From an uncultured Peptococcaceae bacterium (GTDB taxonomy: Bacteria; Bacillota; Dehalobacteriia; UBA7702): a stretch of 19,221 nucleotides of DNA. A program made the translations under genes and the position numbers. The notes under the pieces were generated by a model. That model did no database searches and had not been told where the DNA came from. It saw nothing but the letters and a program-made list of their open reading frames with translations. The stretch lies in the NCBI GenBank assembly GCA_937919295.1, contig CALFRX010000259.1, positions 1 to 19,221 of the forward strand, in the 5' to 3' direction. Shown one piece after another: positions 1 to 7,801 of the stretch; positions within the stretch are counted from its first letter, which is position 1; each line of letters begins with the position of its first letter.

Positions 1-978
1 GATGAAAACAGCGTCGAAATCAATCCCTGGGGGAATCCCCGCCGGAGCATTTTCTTCGATCAAGGTAATATTATCCACGGCGAAGCGGTCAATATTTGCT
101 CTGCACAAGGCTACCGCCGCCGGATCTTTTTCCAAGGCCCAAAGATGACCCGCATAAGATGTCAGCGCTATTTCAACGGTGCAGGAGCCGGTCCCGGCGC
201 CGATTTCTAAAATATTGGCGTTCTCGGTCAAACGCAGTTTGGAGTGAACCACGGCGCGGACTTCGCTTTTGGTCATAGGGGAACCCCCCCGAAGAAAGGC
301 TTCGTCGGGCAGTCCCATGGACTGATAAGGCCATGGCCGCTTAGACGGATCGGGGTTTTCCACAATGACAAGGCTAAGATCGGAAAACTCCATTTCTGCG
401 ATTTCGGCGACAGTTCCCCGGACAATGCGCTCTTCAGGATAGGAGAGATGTTCTCCCACAAGGAGCCGGAGATCGGCAAAGGTTGGATCTTTGAGAAGGT
501 TGGCGATCTGTTGAGGGCAGTACTTGCTCCCGGCAAACACCACCGTATAGGGATGGCGGGCTACGATGTTCTTCAGGGGCAGGAAGTCTTTGCCGTGGAG
601 GCTCACGATCTTCAGCTGATTCCAGTTCAGTTTCGCTTTGGCCATAAAGTATTGCAGGGAGCTGATGCCCGGCAGCACCTGAAAATCGATGTCCGGCAAT
701 TTATTTTGCAAATAAGTACAAATGGAGTAGAGCCCTGTGTCACCGGTGGCGAGAACGGCAATATTCTTTTTGCCGTGATTTTCTTCGATGCAGGCCACCA
801 CGTCGCAAAGGTTGTTGCGAATACAAAAGGTGTCTTTATCCTCTGAGACAAAGTCGCTGAGGATGCGTTCGCCGGCGAGGATGAGGTCGGCCTTTTCGAT
901 GAGGTCGGCCGCCAGAGGATAAAGATATCCCTTATCTCCGGGACCGACGCCAATGATCGCGGTTGTTTTCTCACACAT
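1..978 (-). CDS. cbiET: CbiET fusion: cobalt-precorrin-7 C5-methyltransferase / cobalt-precorrin-6B C15-methyltransferase, 3' end outside window
   Basis: This is the last gene of the leftward cobalamin operon; it stays open to the window edge, so 326 residues are visible and the C-terminus is missing. Residues 1-210 form a CbiE-type SAM methyltransferase with a VGPGD loop at about 11-15. From about residue 224 (PDEAFLRGGSPMTKSEVR) it becomes CbiT, a class I SAM methyltransferase with the binding motif EIGAGTGSCTVEIA at 258-271. Known role: CbiE methylates C5 and CbiT methylates C15 and decarboxylates the C12 acetate side chain in the anaerobic corrin pathway. The fused order E-T is common and resembles CobL. 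The ATG at 978-976 overlaps the cbiD stop by 8 bases (ATGTGTGA), which argues for translational coupling. I see no internal stop or frameshift. Confidence 0.93.
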   Translation of the reverse strand, partial: MCEKTTAIIGVGPGDKGYLYPLAADLIEKADLILAGERILSDFVSEDKDTFCIRNNLCDVVACIEENHGKKNIAVLATGDTGLYSICTYLQNKLPDIDFQVLPGISSLQYFMAKAKLNWNQLKIVSLHGKDFLPLKNIVARHPYTVVFAGSKYCPQQIANLLKDPTFADLRLLVGEHLSYPEERIVRGTVAEIAEMEFSDLSLVIVENPDPSKRPWPYQSMGLPDEAFLRGGSPMTKSEVRAVVHSKLRLTENANILEIGAGTGSCTVEIALTSYAGHLWALEKDPAAVALCRANIDRFAVDNITLIEENAPAGIPPGIDFDAVFI

Positions 979-2086
979 GGGCAAATTCTCCGATCCATTT
1001 TTTCGCTTTTTCATCCATATACAATAATCTATTATCGTCACCGAAGAGAATGGCGCTGATTTCCACTTCACCGAAAACGTAGTTTTCTCCCCGCTTAACG
1101 GCGTTTTCCACGATCCTGGGATAGATCCCATTTAACGCTTCCCGTTCGATGATTTCCACCGCCGCCGTGGTGGTAGGGCAACGGTAGATTTCCTCAACGA
1201 TTTCTTGGGAAGCGCCCTCCAAGGCAGCGTAAGCCGCCAAAATTTCCATGCGGCAGTCAGCGATGCGGTTATGGGTATAGAAGACGCCACCGGAAACTTT
1301 GACCATCTTGCCGATATGCCCTGTCAAAAGCAGCCGTTCCGCGCCGCGATTGGCCGCTTCATCCAGCATAAAACCGATGTAGTTGCTGACTTTAACGACT
1401 CTCTCGTCGCTGATATGGTGTTCTCTCAAAAAAGAAAGGCCATAATTGCCGAAAGCGTAAATCACTTCTTTGTAGCCTTTTGACATGAGGACGCTCAGTT
1501 CCAAGGCAAGGCTTTCTTTGAGGGCGTCTTCCGACATGGGATAAACGATGCCGGTACTGCCCAAAATGGAAATGCCGTCTTTGATACCGAGCCTTGGGTT
1601 AAAGGTCTTTTTGGCGACCTCTTTGCCGCCGGGGACGGAGATCGTCACAGTGGCGCCGTAGCCCTTCGGCAGTACTGATTTGACGTTGGTTTGGATCATG
1701 CCCCTGGGCACCGGGTTGATGGCCGGTTCTCCCGCCGGCACCTTCAATCCGTTTAGGGTCACCCGGCCAACGCCCTCACCGCCTTTCAAGGTAATCTCCT
1801 TGCCGCGATTGAGAATGACGGCAGCTTCAATATGAAGTCCCGTGGTGATATCGGGATCATCGCCGCCATCCTTTTCAATGGCGGCAATAGCGCCGTCTTC
1901 CGTCAGTTCGCTGCGGCAAAGGGGCAGTGTTACGTTTTTCCCGTCGGGTAAAATAATATCAATCTCCGTAATATTTTCCCGCTGGTGCGCCATGAAAGCA
2001 GCGGCCTTGGCGGCTCCGGCGGCGCAGGTTCCTGTGGTAAAACCGGTTCTCAATTGTTTTTTACCCACTTTTACAAATTCCGTCAT
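971..2086 (-). CDS. cbiD: Cobalt-precorrin-5B C1-methyltransferase
   Basis: The product has 371 residues, the usual CbiD length. The N-terminal signature RTGFTTGTCAAGAAKAA (residues 13-29) is diagnostic of the family. Known role: SAM-dependent methylation of C1 of cobalt-precorrin-5B during anaerobic corrin ring contraction, in the cytosol. The start ATG overlaps the cbiC stop as ATGA at 2083-2086, and the end overlaps cbiET, so it is in the middle of a tightly coupled operon. The stop is TGA. No irregularity is visible. Confidence 0.96.
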   Translation of the reverse strand: MTEFVKVGKKQLRTGFTTGTCAAGAAKAAAFMAHQRENITEIDIILPDGKNVTLPLCRSELTEDGAIAAIEKDGGDDPDITTGLHIEAAVILNRGKEITLKGGEGVGRVTLNGLKVPAGEPAINPVPRGMIQTNVKSVLPKGYGATVTISVPGGKEVAKKTFNPRLGIKDGISILGSTGIVYPMSEDALKESLALELSVLMSKGYKEVIYAFGNYGLSFLREHHISDERVVKVSNYIGFMLDEAANRGAERLLLTGHIGKMVKVSGGVFYTHNRIADCRMEILAAYAALEGASQEIVEEIYRCPTTTAAVEIIEREALNGIYPRIVENAVKRGENYVFGEVEISAILFGDDNRLLYMDEKAKKWIGEFAHV

Positions 2087-2718
2087 GCTTCTTTGATCGC
2101 CTCCAATAGCAAACCGTTGACGATGGCGGCGGCAATATTGCTGCCGCCCTTGCGGCCTTTCGCCACAATATAGGGGATATCCAGCTTCATGATCAATTCT
2201 TTGCTTTCCACCACGTTCACAAAGCCCACCGGCACGCCGATGATCAGATCAGGGTGAAATCCGCCTTCCTTAATCCGCTGATAAAGAGCGATCAGCGCCG
2301 TAGGCGCGTTGCCGATGGCAAAGATTTTCACACCCTCTTGAGCCATGGCCTTTTCCATGGCCACGGTAGCTCTGGTCACGCCCTTTGCGGCAGCTTCCTC
2401 AGCCACGGCGGGATCGTCGATATAACAGGCTTTTTCACAGGAAAATCGCGCTAAATTCTTTTGATTGATCCCGGAAAAGGCCATCCGCGTATCCGTATAG
2501 ACGGTACAGCCTTTTTTTAGCGCGTCCACCCCTGCCCTGACCGCGCCGTTGCCAAAGCACAGATTATCGGCATAATCGAAGTCGGCGCTGGTATGAATGG
2601 CTCTCTTAATGATTCCCTCCTGTTCCGGGGAAAAGGCACGGTCGCCCAAAAGCGAGGTGATGATCGCAAAACTTTGTTTCTCAATAGAACCTGGTTCATA
2701 AATGGTAATTTTAGTCAT
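2083..2718 (-). CDS. cbiC: Cobalt-precorrin-8 methylmutase
   Basis: The product has 211 residues and matches the CbiC/CobH methylmutase family, which moves the methyl group from C11 to C12 to give cobyrinic acid. The family's catalytic histidine is probably His42 in RAIHTSADFDYA; the following glycine-rich stretch (FGNGAVRAGVDALKKG) and the GVPVGFVNVVESKE segment near the C-terminus are also typical. An in-frame ATG exists further upstream at 2748, but I prefer the ATG at 2718: it follows GGAGGAATGCT at good spacing and forms an ATGA overlap with the cbiB stop at 2715. The end overlaps cbiD by four bases. Confidence 0.95.
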   Translation of the reverse strand: MTKITIYEPGSIEKQSFAIITSLLGDRAFSPEQEGIIKRAIHTSADFDYADNLCFGNGAVRAGVDALKKGCTVYTDTRMAFSGINQKNLARFSCEKACYIDDPAVAEEAAAKGVTRATVAMEKAMAQEGVKIFAIGNAPTALIALYQRIKEGGFHPDLIIGVPVGFVNVVESKELIMKLDIPYIVAKGRKGGSNIAAAIVNGLLLEAIKEA

Positions 2719-3677
2719 AGCATTCCTCCGCCAGCAAATTGTTTCCAAAGGTAAAAAACAGTAAATATCAAGATAAAAAGGATCACGCTACCATCTAAAA
2801 CCCACAAACTCTTACGGTAATCATCGAGATCCGGCTCTTTTAAAGCGTCGCCGATGGTAGGTTTTTCAATCCGCAAGCCGTGGTAAATATGGGAGCCTCC
2901 CAGTTGCAGGCCGAGTAATCCGGCAACAACGCTTTCCGATTGGGCACTGTTGGGACTCAAATGGGCAAAGCGGTCACGGCAAAAGATCTTCCAGCCGTTG
3001 CGAAAGTTTAATCCCGGCAAAACCCCGGCAGCCAACATGGCCAAAGCGCCGAGACGGGCAGGAATAAAGTTAACCGCGTCATCGATCTTTGCCGCGAAAC
3101 AACCGAAACGGAGGTAGCGCTCGTCTCTGTAACCCACCATGGAGTCGAGGGTATTGATGGCCTTATAGAGCCAGACAAAAATCACGGGGAAACCGAGAAA
3201 GTAGCCGATGGCCATATAAAAAAGGGGTGCTAACACGCCGTCAACGGTGTTTTCCGCCACGGTTTCGATATCGGCTTTGATGATCTCCTCTTTTGTCAGC
3301 TCTTCCGTATCGCGTCCCACCACATAGGAAACGAACTTTCTGGCCGCCGGGAGATCGTCCCTTTTCAATGCTTCCGTCACATAGCTGGTTTCCTTCTTCA
3401 GGGAGCGCCAGGCCAAAGCCGTATACATAAAATAGACGGAAACGATGACATACAAAGGCCGCCAAAGGGAAGCCAGGAAGAGCAGCGCGGACAAGAAAAC
3501 GGCGACGCTGAGGAGTACCGCCACGGTGAACAATGCTCCCCGCCAAAATTGATGTTTTTCACCGTAAAATACTTTTTCGTAAAAGGTGATCAGCCTGCCG
3601 AGCCAAACCACCGGATGGGGAAAGCCCTTGGGATCGCCAAGGAAAAAATCAGCGATGAGACTGAGGTATACGCTCAT
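2715..3677 (-). CDS. cbiB: Adenosylcobinamide-phosphate synthase (membrane protein)
   Basis: The 320-residue product begins MSVYLSLIADFFLGDPKGFPHPVVWLG, where the early DFFLGDP and HPV motifs are characteristic of CbiB/CobD. Several hydrophobic segments (about residues 48-100, 155-175, 205-222 and 290-312) fit an integral membrane protein. Known role: it joins cobyric acid to aminopropanol phosphate (or the free alcohol) to give cobinamide (phosphate). That substrate comes from L-threonine phosphate through the CobD decarboxylase, encoded in the rightward operon of this window. Start and stop both form ATGA overlaps with cbiP and cbiC. In the Pseudomonas nomenclature this gene is cobD; here that symbol is kept for the decarboxylase. 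Confidence 0.95.
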   Translation of the reverse strand: MSVYLSLIADFFLGDPKGFPHPVVWLGRLITFYEKVFYGEKHQFWRGALFTVAVLLSVAVFLSALLFLASLWRPLYVIVSVYFMYTALAWRSLKKETSYVTEALKRDDLPAARKFVSYVVGRDTEELTKEEIIKADIETVAENTVDGVLAPLFYMAIGYFLGFPVIFVWLYKAINTLDSMVGYRDERYLRFGCFAAKIDDAVNFIPARLGALAMLAAGVLPGLNFRNGWKIFCRDRFAHLSPNSAQSESVVAGLLGLQLGGSHIYHGLRIEKPTIGDALKEPDLDDYRKSLWVLDGSVILFILIFTVFYLWKQFAGGGML

Positions 3678-5164
3678 TTTTCCATGCTCCCGCTTTCCAC
3701 CAAGGTCACAATATAGTCGAGATCAAGGTATTTTGAGGCTTCCTCGGCCAGTTTTTCGTATTGCGTTTCCTTATAGGCGGCGGTATCAAGAACAGGCCGC
3801 AGAGGCAAGCCCTTGGTCTCACGAATCATATTGAGCCAGGCTGTACGGAAGTGATCGTTGTGGAAAATGTTATGGAGGTAGCTGCCTGCCACACGCATAT
3901 CGGCGGTGGCGGCGCCGTCCTTTTTGCCGTCAATGGACCAAAGATAGGACGCGCTTTCACCAATGATCTCCGTTCTTCCCAAATGGATTTCATAACCGTC
4001 AACCTCCATCCCGGCGACAAAGGGATGGAGTCCCGTGGCATGGGCCAAAATCACCCGTTTATCCTTTTGGAAATGGGTGGCGAGGGGCAGCAAGTTTAGG
4101 CCGTTTTTGCGGTAGCCGGGCTTAAAGTCAATCCCCTCGTCGTCAATCAATGTTGTGCCGAGGATCTGGTAACCGCCGCAAATGCCGAAAACATAGCCTT
4201 GATACTCTTTAAGCTTCGCGGCCATACCGATTTCCGCCAAATACTCCAAATCGCCGATGGTGCTTTTGGTACCGGGAATGATCACGGCGTCGAATTGATC
4301 AAGAGAGGTAGACGCGTCGATAAAGCGAATATCCACATCGTCTTCATAGATGAAAATCTCCATATCGGTGTGGTTGGAAATATAAGGAAGACGTACAATA
4401 CCAATGGAAATCCTATGCTCCAAGGCGGAACGGTGCTGAAAGTTGATGCTCAGGGAATCCTCCCCTTCGATATTGATATCCTTAAAATACGGGAGTACCC
4501 CGACAACCTTAACGCCGGTATACTCTTCAATCCAGCGGACGCCGTCCTCAAAGAGGGAGATATCGCCCCGAAACTGATTAAAGATCAACCCCTTAACCCT
4601 TTTTCTGTCTTCGCCCAGGAGCTCCAGGGTGCCGACGATGGAGGCAAAGGAGCCGCCCCTGTTGACATCCACAACCAAGAGCACCGGCACGTCGGCTTCG
4701 TTGGCAATGCGCATATTGACGATTTCCCGATCATTGAGATTGACCTCGGCGGGAGATCCGGCGCCTTCGATAACCACGGCGTCAAAGTTTTCCCTGATGA
4801 TCGCAAGGCCCTTTCTGGCCGCTGCCAAGCCCTGGTTCATGGTGAAATTCCGGTGATATTCCTGCCCCGGCATGGGTTTGTAGACCTTGCCGAAAAGGAC
4901 GATTTCCGAACCGGAATCCTGCTGTGGTTTCAGTAGGATCGGGTTCATATAGGTTTCCGGGCGGATACTGGCGGCTTCCGCCTGGACGCCCTGGGCGCGA
5001 CCGATCTCGCCGCCATCCCAGGTAACATAAGAATTATTAGACATATTCTGGCTTTTATAGGGGCATACGTGATAGCCCTTGTTTTTTAATATACGGCAAA
5101 GGGCAGTGGCAATGTAGCTTTTACCGGCGTCGCTGCTGCAACCTTGAATCATGATTCCCTTCAT
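3674..5164 (-). CDS. cbiP: Cobyric acid synthase (glutamine-hydrolysing)
   Basis: The 496-residue length is standard for CbiP/CobQ. The N-terminal domain is of the dethiobiotin-synthetase fold with a P-loop variant QGCSSDAGKS at 7-16. The C-terminal class I-like glutamine amidotransferase domain has the nucleophile Cys329 in FGICGGYQILG and a likely catalytic His431 in GSYLHNIFHND. Known role: four ATP- and glutamine-dependent amidations of adenosylcobyrinic acid a,c-diamide at b, d, e and g. It is the first gene of the leftward operon, behind a cobalamin riboswitch and terminator, so its transcription should fall when cobalamin is high. AGAAAGGA precedes the ATG. The reading frame on the opposite strand at 4199-4936 is a shadow. 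Confidence 0.96.
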   Translation of the reverse strand: MKGIMIQGCSSDAGKSYIATALCRILKNKGYHVCPYKSQNMSNNSYVTWDGGEIGRAQGVQAEAASIRPETYMNPILLKPQQDSGSEIVLFGKVYKPMPGQEYHRNFTMNQGLAAARKGLAIIRENFDAVVIEGAGSPAEVNLNDREIVNMRIANEADVPVLLVVDVNRGGSFASIVGTLELLGEDRKRVKGLIFNQFRGDISLFEDGVRWIEEYTGVKVVGVLPYFKDINIEGEDSLSINFQHRSALEHRISIGIVRLPYISNHTDMEIFIYEDDVDIRFIDASTSLDQFDAVIIPGTKSTIGDLEYLAEIGMAAKLKEYQGYVFGICGGYQILGTTLIDDEGIDFKPGYRKNGLNLLPLATHFQKDKRVILAHATGLHPFVAGMEVDGYEIHLGRTEIIGESASYLWSIDGKKDGAATADMRVAGSYLHNIFHNDHFRTAWLNMIRETKGLPLRPVLDTAAYKETQYEKLAEEASKYLDLDYIVTLVESGSMEK

Positions 5165-5190
5165 GGCGAATCCTTTCTCGTAACACTCGT

Positions 5191-5228
5191 AAAAATAAAA
5201 ATACCGATTTCCCCTGCGGAAAATCGGT
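5191..5228 (-). terminator. Riboswitch-controlled terminator ahead of cbiP
   Basis: On the minus strand, ACCGATTTTCC and GGGAAATCGGT form an 11-pair stem with one G-U pair and a 4-base loop (5203-5228). It is followed by ATTTTTATTTTT (5202-5191). It lies between the aptamer and cbiP, the standard place for the off-state hairpin. A second hairpin (TCAGATC/GATCTGA arms, 5230-5253) lies just upstream of it. Confidence 0.88.
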
Positions 5229-5284
5229 TTCAGATCGCGAAATACGGATCTGATGATACCTAACTCTACCCAGGAGAACCAAAA

Positions 5285-5429
5285 AAACGGCAGGTCTACC
5301 GACTTAACATCATCCTAATCAGACACCTTCCCGCTATTCGCAGTGGTAAACGTCTTTTCGTCCGTATCACGGTTGCTGGGACAGTACAGGAATCACCTGT
5401 TTCCCTATTATGCGCAAATCGCACCGTTT
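5285..5429 (-). promoter_or_regulatory. Cobalamin riboswitch (long form) of the cbiPBCD-ET operon
   Basis: Read on the minus strand, this RNA carries the conserved cobalamin aptamer blocks in order: AATAGGGAAACAGGTG, CCCAGCAACCGTGA, CCACTG, GCGGGAAGG, TAGGATGATGTTAAGTC and the end block AGACCTGCC. AAACGG (5429-5424) can pair with CCGTTT (5290-5285) to close P1. The length is about 145 nt. With the terminator downstream this is a transcription-off switch for corrin synthesis. Known family: AdoCbl-type riboswitches; the sequence matches are seen directly and ligand preference is inferred. Confidence 0.95.
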
Positions 5430-5448
5430 CGTTTATCAAATTTGTTTC

Positions 5449-5477
5449 ATTGTAACGCAGAACAGTGACGAAATCAA
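5449..5477 (-). promoter_or_regulatory. Sigma-A-type promoter for the leftward cobalamin operon
   Basis: On the minus strand TTGATT (5477-5472) and TACAAT (5454-5449) are separated by exactly 17 bases. This predicts a start near 5442, just ahead of the riboswitch. Confidence 0.75.
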
Positions 5478-5618
5478 GACAAAATTGCTATATTTCTTGG
5501 ACAATTTTTGGATATTTCCATAAAATCGCCCCATGGAGCCATTTTAGAAGAATCCTTGGGAGCACCCTGTAATATTTTTGGATTTCTTGTAATTTACCGT
5601 GTCGTTTTAGAAATATGA

Positions 5619-5647
5619 TTGACATCTTTTTTCTCTTATGTTACCAT
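5619..5647 (+). promoter_or_regulatory. Sigma-A-type promoter for the cbiMNQOK-cobD operon
   Basis: A perfect TTGACA (5619-5624) is followed, after 17 bases, by TACCAT (5642-5647). The predicted start near 5654 lies just ahead of the plus-strand riboswitch. Between this promoter and the divergent one (5478-5618) there are about 140 AT-rich bases in which I see no gene and no clear operator. Confidence 0.7.
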
Positions 5648-5663
5648 GACAAAAATGATCGAA

Positions 5664-5768
5664 TACGTTTGGTGCCGTTTTACGGAGAATAGGGAAGTCA
5701 GGTGAAAGTCCTGCGCGGTCGCGCCACTGTAAGGGAAATATCCCAAGCCAGGAGACCTGCCAAACGTA
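5664..5768 (+). promoter_or_regulatory. Cobalamin riboswitch (short form) of the cobalt transport operon
   Basis: TACGTTTGG (5664-5672) pairs perfectly with CCAAACGTA (5760-5768) as a 9-bp P1. Inside are the conserved blocks GAATAGGGAAGTCAGGTGAAA, CGCGCCACTGTAAGGGAAA and AAGCCAGGAGACCTGCC. At 105 nt it is clearly shorter than the divergent aptamer at 5285-5429 and looks like a different structural subclass. It lies between a promoter and a terminator ahead of cbiM, so it should reduce cobalt uptake and CbiK/CobD synthesis when cobalamin is abundant. Confidence 0.94.
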
Positions 5769-5822
5769 GTAAACACTCATGCTACGAACGATGGCGAGGT
5801 GTCGGAAAAATTGATTTTCCCT

Positions 5823-5864
5823 AACAACCTGCCGGAGTTCGCCGGTCGGTTGTTATTTTTATTT
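5823..5864 (+). terminator. Riboswitch-controlled terminator ahead of cbiM
   Basis: AACAACC (5823-5829) pairs with GGTTGTT (5848-5854), and after a 2x2 mismatch CCGG (5832-5835) pairs with CCGG (5842-5845). ATTTTTATTT follows. The hairpin ends right where the cbiM ribosome binding site AGGAGG (5865-5870) begins. Confidence 0.85.
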
Positions 5865-5877
5865 AGGAGGGAAACAA

Positions 5878-6630
5878 ATGACACAAAAACAAAAACAACT
5901 GATAGCTCTGGTAACGGGACTCTGTATCCCCTTCCTGCTGGTTTCCGGCGTTTCCGCGATGCATATTATGGAGGGTTACCTGGCCCCCCAATACTGTGTC
6001 GCCTGGGGTGTGGCCTGCATTCCTTTTTTGGTCGCCGGCTTTATTTCCATCAAAAAACTCTCCATAGAGCATAGAAAAGCCTTGATTCTCCTGGCCATGG
6101 TGGGGGCATACACCTTCGTCATATCCGCCTTAAAGGTTCCTTCCGTAACCGGCAGCTGTTCCCATGCCACGGGGACGCCCCTGGGCGCCTTGCTTTTCGG
6201 TCCCAGCGCCATGTCCATCATCGGCCTCATTGTCCTGCTGTTTCAGGCTCTGCTTTTGGCCCACGGCGGCATCACCACTTTAGGGGCGAATACTTTTTCC
6301 ATGGCCATTGCCGGCCCCTTCATCGCTTTCGGCGTTTACAAGCTCTCTTTGCTGCTCAAGGCGCCGAAACATTTCGCCGTATTCCTCGCCTGTTTCCTGG
6401 GGGACTTGGGAACTTACTGCATCACCTCGGTACAGCTGGCCATGGCTTATCCTTCGGAAGTCGGCGGTTTTTCCGCCTCATTGGCGAAATTCATGGGTAT
6501 TTTCGCCACCACGCAAGTGCCTTTGGCCATCATTGAAGGATTGCTTTCCGTGGTGATCGTCATGGCCCTGGAAGCTCACGCAAAAACAGAATTAACGGAA
6601 ATCGGTTTCACGGGAGGTCTTGCCAAATGA
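5878..6630 (+). CDS. cbiM: ECF cobalt transporter, substrate-binding membrane component
   Basis: The 250-residue product has a signal-like N-terminus (residues 1-27, ending VSA) followed by MHIMEGYLAP. In the CbiM/NikM family the cleaved protein starts Met-His, and this N-terminal loop binds Co2+; here the histidine is residue 29 of the precursor. Several membrane segments follow. HATGTPLGALLFGPSAMSI is the conserved CbiM core. AGGAGG lies 7 bases before the ATG. It opens the cobalt import operon and overlaps cbiN by ATGA (6627-6630). Cobalt rather than nickel is inferred from cbiN, cbiK and the riboswitch. Confidence 0.95.
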   Translation: MTQKQKQLIALVTGLCIPFLLVSGVSAMHIMEGYLAPQYCVAWGVACIPFLVAGFISIKKLSIEHRKALILLAMVGAYTFVISALKVPSVTGSCSHATGTPLGALLFGPSAMSIIGLIVLLFQALLLAHGGITTLGANTFSMAIAGPFIAFGVYKLSLLLKAPKHFAVFLACFLGDLGTYCITSVQLAMAYPSEVGGFSASLAKFMGIFATTQVPLAIIEGLLSVVIVMALEAHAKTELTEIGFTGGLAK

Positions 6631-6992
6631 GTAAAACGAACAAAAACAGAACCGTCATCATTGTTCTCTTGTTGCTCTGTGTCGTCATTGCCGTCATTCC
6701 CCTGATCACCTTAGGTCAGTCCGCCGCCTTCGGCGGTGCCGACGACGCGGCAGGCGATTTGATCACCTCCATTGACGACAATTATACCCCCTGGTTCAGC
6801 GCACCCTTTGAAAAACTCTTTGCCGGCGGAGAAATCCCCGGAGAAATCGAAAGTTTACTTTTCTGTCTCCAGGCAGCTCTTGGCAGCGGACTTTTCTTCT
6901 TTATCTTAGGACGCCTAACCATGCGCACGAAAATGAGAAAAGCCCTTGTGGAAAACGGTATCGATATTGAAAAAGCGGAAAGCGTTAAATAA
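6627..6992 (+). CDS. cbiN: Cobalt transport accessory membrane protein CbiN
   Basis: The small protein (121 residues) has two membrane segments, about 8-31 and 72-95, separated by an extracytoplasmic loop. The loop has the family features DDAAGDLI and YTPWFSAPFEKL; the latter matches the conserved CbiN stretch preceding the second helix. Known role: CbiN enables metal loading of CbiM in the CbiMNQO complex and is typical of cobalt-specific systems. The start forms an ATGA overlap with cbiM, and cbiQ begins 6 bases after the TAA. Confidence 0.92.
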   Translation: MSKTNKNRTVIIVLLLLCVVIAVIPLITLGQSAAFGGADDAAGDLITSIDDNYTPWFSAPFEKLFAGGEIPGEIESLLFCLQAALGSGLFFFILGRLTMRTKMRKALVENGIDIEKAESVK

Positions 6993-6998
6993 AACCCC

Positions 6999-7778
6999 AT
7001 GATCATCATCGATAAACTTTGTTATTATTCAAAGCTACGCTATCAAAATCCCTATATCAAAACGGCCTGGGCGATGATTGCTTTAATCATCACGGTTTCG
7101 ACCCGTTCCATCGCCCTGTCCGTTCTTATCTTGGCGGCAATGAGTTACCTTACCGTAATCAAGGGAGGTACCAATCTGCGCAGGTATTGTCATTTCATGG
7201 CAATACCTTTTGCCTTTTTATTTTTAAGCTCCTTTGCCATTGCCGTCAATTTCTCCAAAACGCCTCTTTCCGTGCTGTCGCTCCCCATTGGCAGCTGGTA
7301 TTTAACGGCCAGCTTCAGCGGCCTTTACCTGGTGCTTCAGCTGATTCTCACAGCACTGGCCGCCGTTTCCTGCCTTTATTTCCTCACCCTCACCACACCG
7401 ATGCCGGATATTTTGATGGTACTGAAAAAAGTACGCTGTCCCTATCTGATCATTGAAATGATGATGTTGATCTACCGCTTCATCTTCGTGCTTTTGGACA
7501 TTGCCTATCAACTGCGGATCTCTCAGATCTGCCGCCTCGGAAACAAGGATAAGCGAACCAGCTGGAAAGCGCTGGGAGAGCTGATGGCCGTTTTATTGGT
7601 ACGGGCCATGAAACGGGCCAACGAAATGTACGACGCCATGGAATCCCGGTGTTACAATGGTGTGATTTCCGTTTTGGAAGAAACCGGCGTTGCCACAAAA
7701 AAGGAAATCGCGCTCCTTGCCATTTGCTCTCTGTGCCTTACGGCAGCTGCCCTATGCTGCGCTTATCTCGGAATATAA
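6999..7778 (+). CDS. cbiQ: ECF cobalt transporter, transmembrane T component
   Basis: The product has 259 residues and several hydrophobic segments in the first 130 residues and one at the C-terminus. A cytoplasmic part around 155-225 contains RANEMYDAMESRCYNG, the coupling-helix motif of cobalt-type T components that contacts the ATPase. Known role: couples ATP hydrolysis by CbiO to substrate transport through CbiM. The ATG has no clear Shine-Dalgarno sequence and sits 6 bases after the cbiN stop, so reinitiation is likely. The gap to cbiO is 23 bases. Confidence 0.93.
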   Translation: MIIIDKLCYYSKLRYQNPYIKTAWAMIALIITVSTRSIALSVLILAAMSYLTVIKGGTNLRRYCHFMAIPFAFLFLSSFAIAVNFSKTPLSVLSLPIGSWYLTASFSGLYLVLQLILTALAAVSCLYFLTLTTPMPDILMVLKKVRCPYLIIEMMMLIYRFIFVLLDIAYQLRISQICRLGNKDKRTSWKALGELMAVLLVRAMKRANEMYDAMESRCYNGVISVLEETGVATKKEIALLAICSLCLTAAALCCAYLGI

Positions 7779-7801
7779 ACGAAAGAAGTTATTTGTGATT
7801 T

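Noticed and set aside
244..846. A 200-codon open frame on the plus strand opposite cbiET
   Set aside because: The minus strand encodes clear CbiE and CbiT motifs over the same stretch; the plus frame reads as low-information shadow.
4199..4936. A 245-codon open frame on the plus strand opposite cbiP
   Set aside because: It is the antisense shadow of a well-supported cbiP gene, has no recognisable domain and no Shine-Dalgarno.
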